32,109 nt of DNA, taken from assembly GCA_038522635.1 (NCBI GenBank), contig JBCBJZ010000022.1, positions 1 to 32,109 on the forward strand, written 5' to 3'. Every line of letters starts with the position of its first letter. Position 1 is the stretch's first letter. This stretch comes from JBCBJZ01 sp038522635. GTDB taxonomy: Bacteria > Pseudomonadota > Alphaproteobacteria > Rhizobiales > Hyphomicrobiaceae. A program made the position numbers and the translations under genes. The notes beneath the pieces were generated by a model. The model was not told where the DNA came from, did no database searches, and worked only from the letters and a program-made list of their open reading frames with translations. This document shows positions 24,001 through 32,109 of this stretch, piece by piece.

Positions 24001-25920
24001 ATGAAGTCGAAAAACCGCGGCGGCGGTAAACCTCAAGGTCAGGGTGCTGGATCGAAGCGACCCTATTCGACGCTCAACCTTAAAGCGACGGAAGTGAAGG
24101 ACGGCCAGGGCGCCGGCGACGACAAGGCGAAGTCGTCCGGTACGGCGTCCACGACCTCCACAGCCTCCAGCGCGACCGCAAAGAGCGCGACGCCGGCCGG
24201 TGTGGGACGCGCCGCTGGGGCTTCCGCGGCCGGCAAAAGTGATGCGGGCGCCGTCAAGGATGCTGCAACCCGCAAGGGCGCCGACACCATCGCACAGGCC
24301 GCGAAGACGACGCCAACCACCAGTGCTGCCAGCGCTGCGGGTGCCGCGGCGGCGGGCTCCAAAGGTGCGAGTGCCACGGCCTCAGGCGGTGGCGCAGGCG
24401 GCGTCGGTAAAGGCGCCAGCACAGGCGGCGGTGGTAGCGGCGGCAGTGGCGGCGCCCGGCCTCCGGCGACGCCCGCCCCACGGAAATCCGGTGGCGGGTT
24501 CTTCTCGCACGCGTTCGCGAGCATCGTGGGCGCGGTGCTCGGCGTCTTCGGCGCGCTCTACGGCGCCAACCAGCTAGGCCTCGCGGACCTCCTGCCAGCA
24601 AGCTTCAAAAGCACAGACAACACCCAATCCCAACAACGGTTTGCCGCGCTCGAAAAGCAGCTGGCTGATTTGAAAGGCCGGGCACCGGGCACCGGCGCTG
24701 GTGATCCGAAAATCGCCGAACAGATCGCAGCAGCACGCGCACGCATCAAGAAACTTGAAGCGCTCGGCGATCAGATCACCACGCTGTCGGCTGCGCAAAA
24801 GAAGCTCGCCGCGGACACGGACGCAATCAAGACCGGCGGCGGCGATAGCCCCAGCGCCAAAGCGTTGAACCGACTGGCGCGACTCGAGCAGGCGCTCAAA
24901 GACCTCGGCGATGCCAGCAAGGGTGACCGCGGCTCGATCACGCAGCTCGCGGGCATCACAGGCCGCGTCAACGACCTGGAGAGCACGCTCGCCACGCAGA
25001 TCGCGGCGTTACGCAAAGACCTCATCCAGGAAGTCGACCAGCGCGTGAAGCCGGCCACGGAAGCCAGCTCGGCCGCCCGCTCAGGGGCCCAACGCCTTGA
25101 CCGCGACGTCACCGGCCTCAAAAGCGACTCCGCGAAGCTAACCCAGCTTCTGGAAACGTTGCGCGCCTCGCTCGACAAGATGCGTAACCGCTTGAAGGCG
25201 GTGCAGGATCAAACCGCCGATCTCGATGGCGAGTTGAAGACGCTGAAGACCAACGTGACCACCGATCTACGCAAAGTCACGCGCCCTGCCGATCTGACCA
25301 GCGCCATCAAGCCGGTCACGGCCAAGATCCAACAGCTCGAGACCAACATCAAAGGCGTGGTCCGCACCGAAACGCAGCGCAAACAAGTGGCCGAACGCAT
25401 CGTGCTGGCGCTTGAACTCGGCAACCTGAAGCGCGCCATGAACCGCGGTCTCGCCTTCGACAGCGAACTGGCGGAAGTGAAACGTGTCGCCGGCGACAGC
25501 GTTGATTTGAAGCCGCTCGAAGCCTTCAAAGACAAAGGTGTGCCAACGCTTGGTGATCTCCAAACGAGCTTCAAGCCGCTCACCTACCAGATGATCGAGG
25601 CTCAGCCGCCGCAACCGAACGCTTCGTTCATGGACCGCATGCTGTCGGGAGCGAAATCGATCGTGCGGGTGCGCAAGACGGATCATGCGCCCGGCGACAC
25701 CAGCACTGAAGCTGTGGTCGCCCGTATGGAGCGCGCATTGAAGGACGGCCGTTTGAGCGACGTGCTGGCGGAGGCGAAAAAGCTGAAAGCCGACGCGCGC
25801 CGCCCTGCGGAAGCCTGGCTTGAGAAAGTGAAAGCGCGCCAGTCCATTGACAGAGCGCTCGCTGACATCGAAGCCAAACTCAAAAGATCGCTAGGCGGCG
25901 ACAGCGTCGAAAAGGGCTGA
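24001..25920 (+). CDS. Mitofilin/Mic60-family inner membrane protein (COG4223-like)
   Basis: 639 residues from the ATG at 24001, with GGAGG at 23986-23990; an upstream GTG in frame is less likely. Residues 1-165 are a cytoplasmic low-complexity tail rich in Ala, Gly, Thr, Ser and Lys. One membrane helix lies at about 170-190 (ASIVGAVLGVFGALYG). A long coiled-coil region (about 215-480) follows in the periplasm, then a C-terminal mitofilin-like domain (ALELGNLKRAMNRGLAFDSE, then SFKPLTYQMI). Alphaproteobacterial Mic60 homologues sit in the hem cluster and shape inner membranes, as mitochondrial Mic60 does at crista junctions (established for photosynthetic species). Here it lies between hemD and hemY as expected. 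Whether this organism has intracytoplasmic membranes is unknown. Confidence 0.87.
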   Translation: MKSKNRGGGKPQGQGAGSKRPYSTLNLKATEVKDGQGAGDDKAKSSGTASTTSTASSATAKSATPAGVGRAAGASAAGKSDAGAVKDAATRKGADTIAQAAKTTPTTSAASAAGAAAAGSKGASATASGGGAGGVGKGASTGGGGSGGSGGARPPATPAPRKSGGGFFSHAFASIVGAVLGVFGALYGANQLGLADLLPASFKSTDNTQSQQRFAALEKQLADLKGRAPGTGAGDPKIAEQIAAARARIKKLEALGDQITTLSAAQKKLAADTDAIKTGGGDSPSAKALNRLARLEQALKDLGDASKGDRGSITQLAGITGRVNDLESTLATQIAALRKDLIQEVDQRVKPATEASSAARSGAQRLDRDVTGLKSDSAKLTQLLETLRASLDKMRNRLKAVQDQTADLDGELKTLKTNVTTDLRKVTRPADLTSAIKPVTAKIQQLETNIKGVVRTETQRKQVAERIVLALELGNLKRAMNRGLAFDSELAEVKRVAGDSVDLKPLEAFKDKGVPTLGDLQTSFKPLTYQMIEAQPPQPNASFMDRMLSGAKSIVRVRKTDHAPGDTSTEAVVARMERALKDGRLSDVLAEAKKLKADARRPAEAWLEKVKARQSIDRALADIEAKLKRSLGGDSVEKG

Positions 25921-25927
25921 TGCGACT

Positions 25928-28087
25928 ATGTTCAGGTTGATCCTTGGTATTCTGTTTATCCTTGCCCTTGGCGCTGGCCTCGGTTGGCTTGCCGATCGGC
26001 CTGGCAACCTGACGCTGCAATGGCAGGGCCGCGAGGTACAGACAAGCGTGTTCCACGCGGTCGTCCTGCTGGTGCTGGTGATCGCCATCTGCATCCTGCT
26101 GTGGTCGATCTTCCGGGCGGTGTTGAACTCGCCCGCATCGGTCGGACAGTACTTCCGCCGCAAACGCCAAGCGCGCGGCCTTGAGGCGCTATCCAGCGGT
26201 CTCATCGCGATCGGCTCAGGCGACCGCGACGATGCGCAACGCTTCGCTTCGCAGGCGCGCAAAGCGCTGCCTAACGAGCCGCTCACAGCCTTGCTGCGCG
26301 CGCAAGCAGCGCAACTGACCGATGATCGTGCCACCTCGCGGCGGATCTATGAGGGCATGCTCAACGCGCCGGATACCGAGGTGTTGGGGCTGCGCGGCCT
26401 TTTCCTGGAGGCCGAACGCGAGGGCGAACCCGTCGCTGCCCGGCAGTTCGCAGAACGGGCGTTGCGTCTCAACGGCAAACTGAAGTGGGCATCAGATGCC
26501 TTGTTCACGCTGCAGTGCAAGCAGAAGGACTGGGCAGGCGCGCTTGAGACGCTGAAGCTTGCGCAGAAAAACGGGATCGCGGACAAGGCGGTCGCCCAAC
26601 GCCAGCGCGCCGTGCTGCTGACCGCACAGGCGCAAGTGCTTGAGGGCGAAGACGACGATAAAGCGCTCGCGCTTGCCGGCGAAGCGCACATGTTGGCGCC
26701 GGGCCTGATTACGGCCGGGGCCATCGCCGGCCGGTTGCACGCGTCGCAGGGCACCACCGGCAAGGCGGCAAAGATTCTTGAAGCGGCTTGGAAGAAGGCA
26801 CCCCACCCCGATCTTGCGACGGCCTACGCGTTCGCGCGTCCCGGTGACAGCCCGCGCGATCGGCTTGCGCGCGTGCGCAACCTCGTGCGCCAGACGCCGC
26901 ATTCGATCGAGAGCCCGATTGCACTCGCGACCGCGGCCATTGAGGCCAAGGAATGGGGCGAAGCGCGCGACACGCTTGAAGGCCTGAAAGATGAGCGTCA
27001 AACCCAACGGGTTTGCGCGTTGATGGCGCAGATCGAAGGCGAACAGGGCCGTGAAGGGCGCATGCGCGAGTGGCTCGCCCGCGCCGTCAATGCCAAACCC
27101 GATCCGGTCTGGACCGCCGATGGCGTGGTCGCAGATGATTGGTCGCCGACATCTCCGGTCACGGGCAACCTTGATGCGTTCGCCTGGAAGGTGCCCGAAG
27201 AGACGATCGGGCGCACCGGCGCGAGCATCCTGCATCAGAAGCTTGAAGCGCTCGTTGCGATGGGCGCGCGGCCTGAAACGGTGATCGAGGCGCCCGCCGC
27301 GCTGACCAACATCGATGTTGCCGATGATGACGACGATGATGCACCACCGGTGACATTAACACCTCTGAACGTGACCCCTACGCAGCAACCGCAGACGGAA
27401 CGCCCCCAGGCGAGCACCGCCCCAACGGTCGCCGCAGCTCCTGACAACGTGGTCGACGCGCCGGCGGCGAAGGCAGCTGTAATCGTCGCACCGACGGCTG
27501 CAGCGGCCGCTGCAGCCGCCGCCTCCGCGGTTGCGGCCAAGGTTGCCGAAGGTGCCGCGGCCAAGGAAGCCGTGGTGGAGGCGACCGCGACGACAACGAA
27601 AGCGGTCAAGACGGCCGTCGCGGACAAGGCCGCGGCTGTCGTCGAGCCTGTGTCCCGCGTCGCCCGCGAGGCCGCCGTCGAAGTGCGAAGCAGCCCGTCC
27701 GCCGCGGAAGACGCGGTGATCGTGGAGACATCATCGGGCGAGCATGCCGCCGACGCATCCAGCAAGGCGGCGCTGACGGCCGATGCAAAAAGCCCCACTC
27801 AAGACAAAGACAGCACGACGGACACGAACGCCAAGACCGACGCTGATACGGCAAGCGCAATGGGTGCAAAGTCCGACGACAATGCCTCGTCGGCCACGAA
27901 GCCCACGGGCAAAGCTGCCGCTAGCGACGAGGCTTCGACCAAGCCCGCCGCCGCACAGCCAACCCCGTCGAAAGCGGACGTCAAGGCGGCCGAACCTACC
28001 ATATTCGTGCCGCCACGCGCGCCGGACGACCCCGGCACCGAAGGCCGGCAGGGCAAAGGCGGCAGCAAACGTCGTGCGCGCGCCTAG
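25928..28087 (+). CDS. hemY: HemY-like TPR membrane protein with long acidic/Ala-rich tail
   Basis: 719 residues, starting seven bases after mic60. Two N-terminal membrane helices (about 2-21 and 38-62) surround GNLTLQWQGREV, the HemY N-terminal domain signature. TPR-like helical repeats follow (about 85-400). DAFAWKVPEETIG (about 417-429) is the usual core end. Beyond residue 455 the chain is low-complexity: an acidic run of six Asp, then about 250 residues rich in Ala, Val, Thr, Lys and Asp, ending in a basic tail. HemY of this type is not the protoporphyrinogen oxidase of Bacillus; its biochemical role in heme synthesis is still unclear. The length is above the family's usual 400-600. It is co-transcribed with the mic60 homologue by position. 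Confidence 0.88.
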   Translation: MFRLILGILFILALGAGLGWLADRPGNLTLQWQGREVQTSVFHAVVLLVLVIAICILLWSIFRAVLNSPASVGQYFRRKRQARGLEALSSGLIAIGSGDRDDAQRFASQARKALPNEPLTALLRAQAAQLTDDRATSRRIYEGMLNAPDTEVLGLRGLFLEAEREGEPVAARQFAERALRLNGKLKWASDALFTLQCKQKDWAGALETLKLAQKNGIADKAVAQRQRAVLLTAQAQVLEGEDDDKALALAGEAHMLAPGLITAGAIAGRLHASQGTTGKAAKILEAAWKKAPHPDLATAYAFARPGDSPRDRLARVRNLVRQTPHSIESPIALATAAIEAKEWGEARDTLEGLKDERQTQRVCALMAQIEGEQGREGRMREWLARAVNAKPDPVWTADGVVADDWSPTSPVTGNLDAFAWKVPEETIGRTGASILHQKLEALVAMGARPETVIEAPAALTNIDVADDDDDDAPPVTLTPLNVTPTQQPQTERPQASTAPTVAAAPDNVVDAPAAKAAVIVAPTAAAAAAAAASAVAAKVAEGAAAKEAVVEATATTTKAVKTAVADKAAAVVEPVSRVAREAAVEVRSSPSAAEDAVIVETSSGEHAADASSKAALTADAKSPTQDKDSTTDTNAKTDADTASAMGAKSDDNASSATKPTGKAAASDEASTKPAAAQPTPSKADVKAAEPTIFVPPRAPDDPGTEGRQGKGGSKRRARA

Positions 28088-28122
28088 ATCATAGGTCGAT
28101 TTCGGGCTCACCTATGGTGATC
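28087..28122. terminator. Possible hairpin between convergent hemY and MaoC genes
   Basis: GATCATAGGT (from 28087) pairs with ACCTATGGTGATC (28110-28122), with a three-base bulge. It starts at the hemY stop and lies in the 65-base convergent gap. No T run follows, so it may be a 3' end structure only. Confidence 0.3.
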
Positions 28123-28152
28123 CCGATGAAACGCTGAGATGATCTCGAGGCC

Positions 28153-28686
28153 TTAGCGCAACCGCATCAGGTAGCGTTGGGTGCCTCGCATCACGACTTC
28201 ACCGCGCTGATTGTGGATCACGCTCGCCACGCCCAACACGCCGGTGGTGCGCTGCGGTATGACGTCAGCAATCGTCAGCCGCGGGTAGAGCGTGTCGCCC
28301 TCATAGACGGGCTTCAAAAACTGCGAAGACTGCTCAAGGAACCCCACCAGGTCGTCTTCCATGACGAAGGCCAGCGCGCAGGCGCCCGCGCAGCTTTGGA
28401 TCAGCACTTGGAACCCGTGCGCAAGCAAGCCCGGATGCCCGTGCCGGCGACAGTGCTCAACATCGTAGTGGATCGGGTGGTTGTCGCCGCTTGCCATCTG
28501 GAAGGCTGCGAAATGCGCTGACGTGACGGTGCGCGAAGGGATGTGAAACGTCTCGCCCACGCGAAACGCGCTGAACGGTCGTGGTGCATGGGGCCGGTGC
28601 GCGCCTGGATCGAACGCGATGTCCGCCGCACGCTCATCCCCTCGCGCCACGCGGCTCACGTTGCCAACGTCACGCTCGTTGCTCAT
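28153..28686 (-). CDS. MaoC-like dehydratase / enoyl-CoA hydratase family protein
   Basis: 177 residues from the ATG at 28686, which overlaps the stop of the upstream CoA-transferase gene in an ATGA. The single hotdog domain carries the hydratase 2 motif as ASGDNHPIHYD (Asp68, His73), followed by HPGLLAHGFQVL. This Asp-His pair hydrates (R)-specific enoyl-CoA or related substrates in the family. SQFLKPVYEGDTLYPRLTI is the usual C-terminal half of the hotdog fold. Coupling to a class III CoA-transferase suggests that the two act on the same acyl-CoA, as in mesaconyl/citramalyl-type pathways; which substrate is not readable. Confidence 0.88.
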   Translation of the reverse strand: MSNERDVGNVSRVARGDERAADIAFDPGAHRPHAPRPFSAFRVGETFHIPSRTVTSAHFAAFQMASGDNHPIHYDVEHCRRHGHPGLLAHGFQVLIQSCAGACALAFVMEDDLVGFLEQSSQFLKPVYEGDTLYPRLTIADVIPQRTTGVLGVASVIHNQRGEVVMRGTQRYLMRLR

Positions 28687-29966
28687 TCCGCTGCCTCGCG
28701 TGCATCTTGCGCGCAAACCACCGCGCCTTCCGCCACAAGCGCCTCAACGGCAGCATCACTCAAACCGGCCTCGCTCAAAATCGCACGGCTGTGCTCCCCC
28801 ACCGCGGGGGCAGCCGCGTTGAACGCCGGCGCGCCCGGTGTGTGGGGCAAGCTCACGTTCCCCCCATCGCTGAGCGGATAAGCCGGCGCCGCTTTGACCA
28901 CCTGAACATGCGGGTCCGCCAGCCAATCACCATAGGTGTTGATCTGACTGCCAAGCGCGCTGGCCGCAGCAAACCGGTTCACCCACGACGCCGTCGTATC
29001 CGTCGCCATGGCGTCACGCAGTATCGCGCAGATCGCATCCGCATGGGCTTTGCGCGCCGGGAACGTCGCGAAACGCTCGTCACTCGCCAGGGCCGGCTGC
29101 CCGATCGCCTCGGCAATCGCCTTGAAGTGCGCGTCTGTCACCAACGTCACCGCGAAGTACCCATCCGCCGTCGCGTAGTTGCCGGCCGGCGCGTTGAACA
29201 GACCGGGCGCATGGCCCACCGCTGACCACTCCAAGATGTAAGGCGCCATCATCATCGCCGCGCTCTGCATGAGCGAGATGTCAAGATGCTGCGCCTCGCG
29301 CTCAGCCTTCGGCGTCCACAACGCCATCATCGCCGCCTGAAAGCCGTACAGCCCGGTGACGTGATCGATCAGCGTCACGTTCAACTTGGTCGGCATGCCA
29401 TCGCGGCCGAGCGCCACACTCATCAGCCCTGACTGCGCTTGCCCCACGGTATCGACCATGGCCAGCGGCGCGTTCGGACCCTGCTGGCCGTAACCGGAAA
29501 TCGACACGTAGACGATGCGCGGGTTGCGCGCGCGCACCGCATCGAAGTCGAGGCCAAGGCGGGTCATGGCACCGGGCCGCGCGTTTTGGATGACCACATC
29601 GGCGCGCTCGGCCAGTTTGAGCACGATCGGCGTTGCCGATGCGTGTTTGAGGTCGAGCGCCAACGAGCGCTTGGCCCGGTTGTAGGTGATCGCCTGAGCC
29701 GATGAGCCGTCGATGCGGGTCCCAAGCGCGCGCACCCAATCGCCGCCCACCGGCTCAATTTTGATGACATCGGCGCCGTACTCTGCGAACAGGCCACCGC
29801 ACGAGGGTCCCGCGATGCCTTGGCTCAGGTCTAGCACCCGCAATGCGCCCAACGGGCCGCGTGATCCGGCCGCAGCGACAGCATCGGCAGTTGCGGCTGC
29901 ATCGGGAGGGGCGGCGGCAGAAGGCGTCGCACCGTTATGGTCGTCTAAGTCGGCGTCGTCATGCAT
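28683..29966 (-). CDS. Class III (CaiB/BaiF family) CoA-transferase
   Basis: 427 residues from the ATG at 29966, with GGAG about ten bases upstream. The frame extends 84 bases more, but would overlap the divergent thioesterase gene. A 35-residue Ala/Asp-rich leader is followed by LRVLDLSQGIAGPSCGGLFAE, GADVIKIEP, the NRAKRSLALDLK segment and SISGYGQQGP. The catalytic aspartate is most likely Asp172 in MVDTVGQAQSGLM. These enzymes move CoA from one carboxylic acid to another through a mixed-anhydride/thioester on that Asp. The acids are unknown. The four-base overlap with the MaoC gene shows translational coupling; the thioesterase gene is divergent 57 bases away. Confidence 0.92.
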   Translation of the reverse strand: MHDDADLDDHNGATPSAAAPPDAAATADAVAAAGSRGPLGALRVLDLSQGIAGPSCGGLFAEYGADVIKIEPVGGDWVRALGTRIDGSSAQAITYNRAKRSLALDLKHASATPIVLKLAERADVVIQNARPGAMTRLGLDFDAVRARNPRIVYVSISGYGQQGPNAPLAMVDTVGQAQSGLMSVALGRDGMPTKLNVTLIDHVTGLYGFQAAMMALWTPKAEREAQHLDISLMQSAAMMMAPYILEWSAVGHAPGLFNAPAGNYATADGYFAVTLVTDAHFKAIAEAIGQPALASDERFATFPARKAHADAICAILRDAMATDTTASWVNRFAAASALGSQINTYGDWLADPHVQVVKAAPAYPLSDGGNVSLPHTPGAPAFNAAAPAVGEHSRAILSEAGLSDAAVEALVAEGAVVCAQDAREAAE

Positions 29967-30023
29967 GGGCGCATCTCCGGGGTGATCGGCGCTTGGGTTA
30001 ATGCAGTTTAAGGGGAACGATCC

Positions 30024-30494
30024 ATGACTGACCAGCCACCGCGCGCGCAAGCCAAACCGGCCGACGCACCCCTACCCGATTTGCGCGCCCGCTCGACCTT
30101 CGCGCATTGGACCTCGGTCACGATCCGCTTCTGCGACACCGACCTACTCGGCCACGTCAACAACGTCGCAATCGCTTCCTACTTCGAAGCTGCGCGCTGT
30201 GCCTTTTTCTACGACCTGCTGGCCCGGGAAGGACGCGCAGGGCTCGACTTCATCCTCGCGCGCGTCGCGATCGATTTCGTGGCCGAGATCCACTATCCAG
30301 GCACGGTCGAGGTCGGAACCTGCCTGACACGGCTCGGCACGAAGTCGCTGCACAGCGGTTACGGCGCGTTCATCGGCGATACCTGCGTGGCGACCGGTGA
30401 AGCGGTGAACGTCTTTTTCGATCCGAAGACGCGCAAGACCGAAGCGCCCGAGCCGGCCCTGCGCGCGTTGCTGGAGCAGCAGATCGTGCGCTGA
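30024..30494 (+). CDS. Hotdog-fold acyl-CoA thioesterase (4HBT type)
   Basis: 156 residues from the ATG at 30024, with AAGGGGA seven bases upstream. The 4-hydroxybenzoyl-CoA-thioesterase-like motif is RFCDTDLLGHVNNVAIASYF. Asp40 is at the catalytic aspartate position, and HVNN is the typical variant in YbgC/FadM-like enzymes. Hydrolysis of an acyl-CoA in the cytoplasm is the likely reaction. Position opposite the CoA-transferase/MaoC pair suggests shared acyl-CoA metabolism; the substrate is not readable. The C-terminal EQQIVR end is normal. Confidence 0.9.
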   Translation: MTDQPPRAQAKPADAPLPDLRARSTFAHWTSVTIRFCDTDLLGHVNNVAIASYFEAARCAFFYDLLAREGRAGLDFILARVAIDFVAEIHYPGTVEVGTCLTRLGTKSLHSGYGAFIGDTCVATGEAVNVFFDPKTRKTEAPEPALRALLEQQIVR

Positions 30495-30912
30495 CCCTTG
30501 AGAGCGATAGCCTTCCTTGGCGAAAGTGCCGCGCGCGCCGGGCTTTAGGGGCGAAACCCTCAAGTCTGTCTGCGCTCTTGGCGAAAGCGTCTTTTCGTAA
30601 TGGCGTTATCTGATTTCGCTAAATCGTTCGTGCACCGCTTTGTGGTAAGCCGTAGGTTCACAAGTGCTGCTGCGATCGGCAAGGGCGTGCGCCAGCGCGT
30701 GCAGGCTTGACCGGCGCGTTAACCTTCAACCGCGCTCGTTCGCGCGTGAGGTCAGCGCCAGCGATAACGTCGCGGAAGAACGCGAGAGTGTGCAAGCGTG
30801 GGCCGAAAATGCGGGCGCACGTGCTGCGCGGCATGATTTGATCGAGACGGGTCCGATCGTGAGGCGTGCTCTCTGGTCGAATGGTGAAGTGTCTGATGTG
30901 GGGTTGCATCAC
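30495..30912 (+). other. 418-base region without a clear gene
   Basis: The region lies between the thioesterase stop and the preferred start of the last gene. It holds CTTGGCGAAAG twice (30516-30526 and 30577-30587), and a hairpin between them, CTTTAGGG-GCGAAA-CCCTCAAG (30543-30564), which could end the thioesterase transcript. An AT-richer patch at 30590-30660 may hold a promoter. From 30649 the frame of the downstream gene is open with several GTG codons, so part of this region could be coding if translation begins earlier, but those residues show no signal peptide or recognisable motif. Confidence 0.4.
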
Positions 30913-32109
30913 GTGCGTGGGTTGAGGTCTTGGGTCAAGCGGGCGGTTTCGATGCCGCTTATGACCTTGAGTGCAGTTCTGGCCGCCCTCGCGATCGTGG
31001 CTGGCATGACGCCCCCCGCCTCGGCGGCCCGCGAGATCGTCGTTCTGCAAGCCGGCAACCTCGAAGCACGCCTCAAGCTTGGCCCCCAGGGCATCACCCA
31101 TGCGGCTGGGACGAGCGTGTTCATCGAAGCCACGTTGCGCGCCAAGAAGCGCAAGCGGCGCGGCTCAACGATCGATATCGTGATCGACGTGGACGGCGCG
31201 AAGGTGCTGTCTGCGACCGGCAAGCGCATCAAGCTCGTGCGTGATTCACGCGGTCGTGCCACGGTCCGGGCAACGCGGGTGCGCACCTGGGCGCCACGCA
31301 CCACGCTGATCGAGTTGCGCCTGGGCGATCGCATCACACGCAACGGGCGTCGCGATCTCAACACCGCCAACGTCGCCTTGCGCGACCCGCGGACCGATGA
31401 CACCGATGAACTGGCGCTAAGCTGGCCGTTGGCGACCTGCGCGCTCGACTACCACCGGGCGCTGCAAGGCGTTTTGAACACCCGCGGTCCTAACTTTCAG
31501 CCGATCCAACAGCTTTTGCGTTCCACCGATCGCCGCCTGCCCGGGCGCTGGATGTTCTATAACCCGCGTGATTTCCGCGCCAAATCGCGCCGCAGCCGTT
31601 TCCGGTGCGCGAAATCGCGTCGCCGGCGAGGACGTTGGCGGTGTGTGAAGTGGGTGCGCCGCAAGGGCCCCACGCCGCGCAAGCGCGAGGGCAAGCCGAC
31701 CAAGGAAGAGCGCGCGCTGATCAAGCTCGTCGATGGCTACGTGAAGCAGCGCGGGTTCGCGGTCGAGTTCAGCACGCGTGGTCGCTACTATTGGACGCCG
31801 ATCCGGGTTGCAGCCGACCTGCGCAATTATCTCGGCCAGGGCGCTCATCCAGCGCTGTGCACGGGTGCGCCTGAGTTTGTCCGCCATTTTAAGGTCAACA
31901 CGGGTTCGTTGCGCCGGCGTATGCGTGAGGTACGGGATGCGGCGACGAGCGCGCGGCAGATCGCGATGGCGCGGGTGATGACGGCGCAGCAGGCGCCCGA
32001 GCGGGCGGAACGCCGCTGGACGGATGTGCGCATCAAGCGGGCGGAAGCGGCACGAAAGGCCGCGATCGCAGCCGCCAAAAAACGCATGGTTGAACAGCGC
32101 AAAGCGCGT
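30913..32109 (+). CDS. Exported basic protein of unknown function, 3' end missing
   Basis: 399 codons from the GTG at 30913 to the window edge, no stop reached. An ATG at 30952 is an alternative. The GTG gives a good signal peptide: basic start (RGLRSWVKR), hydrophobic about 15-31, cleavage after PASA near residue 39. A probable beta-rich segment (about 40-165) follows, with TIDIVIDVDGAKV and TLIELRLGDR. Further on are a very basic patch (about 220-255) with two Cys, the segment GYVKQRGFAVEFSTRGRYYW, and a C-terminal Ala/Arg/Lys-rich helical region. Six Cys are not needed for any motif I know; three lie within the basic middle part and its flanks. I do not recognise a family. Secretion or periplasmic location is inferred from the signal peptide. 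Confidence 0.65.
   Translation, partial: MRGLRSWVKRAVSMPLMTLSAVLAALAIVAGMTPPASAAREIVVLQAGNLEARLKLGPQGITHAAGTSVFIEATLRAKKRKRRGSTIDIVIDVDGAKVLSATGKRIKLVRDSRGRATVRATRVRTWAPRTTLIELRLGDRITRNGRRDLNTANVALRDPRTDDTDELALSWPLATCALDYHRALQGVLNTRGPNFQPIQQLLRSTDRRLPGRWMFYNPRDFRAKSRRSRFRCAKSRRRRGRWRCVKWVRRKGPTPRKREGKPTKEERALIKLVDGYVKQRGFAVEFSTRGRYYWTPIRVAADLRNYLGQGAHPALCTGAPEFVRHFKVNTGSLRRRMREVRDAATSARQIAMARVMTAQQAPERAERRWTDVRIKRAEAARKAAIAAAKKRMVEQRKAR

Overview
The window looks like chromosomal DNA from a GC-rich alphaproteobacterium, probably of the order Hyphomicrobiales. The main reasons are gene neighbourhoods known from that class: rnd-lptC/lptA-lptB-rpoN, tsaD-gpsA divergent from hemC-hemD, and a mitofilin/Mic60 homologue between hemD and hemY. 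Long antisense shadow frames and TTG/GTG starts fit high GC. No integrase, transposase, phage gene, CRISPR array or rRNA was seen. One tRNA (Leu, anticodon CAG) is present. Species cannot be named from sequence alone.

Layout: 1-189 is the 3' end of a 3-hydroxybutyryl-CoA dehydrogenase gene. 279-1772 (-) is an orphan membrane histidine kinase. 2084-5443 (-) holds a flavin disulfide-oxidoreductase-like protein, a TVP38/TMEM64 membrane protein and an exported DUF547 protein. 5737-7626 (+) is an AidB-type acyl-CoA dehydrogenase homologue, convergent with an exported imelysin-like protein (7704-8906, -). 9192-9278 is tRNA-Leu, followed by a short RNase D.

10142-15192 (+) is the lipopolysaccharide export block. 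It has a single-chain LptC fused to two LptA-like units, an LptB ATPase with a long proline-rich N-terminal tail, then sigma-54 (rpoN). A rhomboid protease (+) follows, convergent with an ABC-F ATPase of the Uup type (-). A DUF6232-like two-helix membrane protein (18225-19532, +) is divergent from uup.

19622-21838 (-) carries gpsA and tsaD. Between tsaD and hemC lie three tandem, hairpin-forming repeats (21851-22005). hemC-hemD overlap and are followed by mic60 and hemY (to 28087), a heme-synthesis and membrane-architecture cluster. 28153-29966 (-) is a translationally coupled MaoC-like and class III CoA-transferase pair, divergent from a hotdog-fold thioesterase (30024-30494). The window ends inside an exported, very basic protein of unknown function.

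Most of the window is conserved core genome. The least ordinary items are the LptC-LptA-LptA fusion, the structured repeat array, the DUF6232-like protein with an internal beta-type repeat, and the unrecognised exported protein at the right edge. I saw no convincing defence island or mobile system. All family assignments were made by reading motifs, without database searches.
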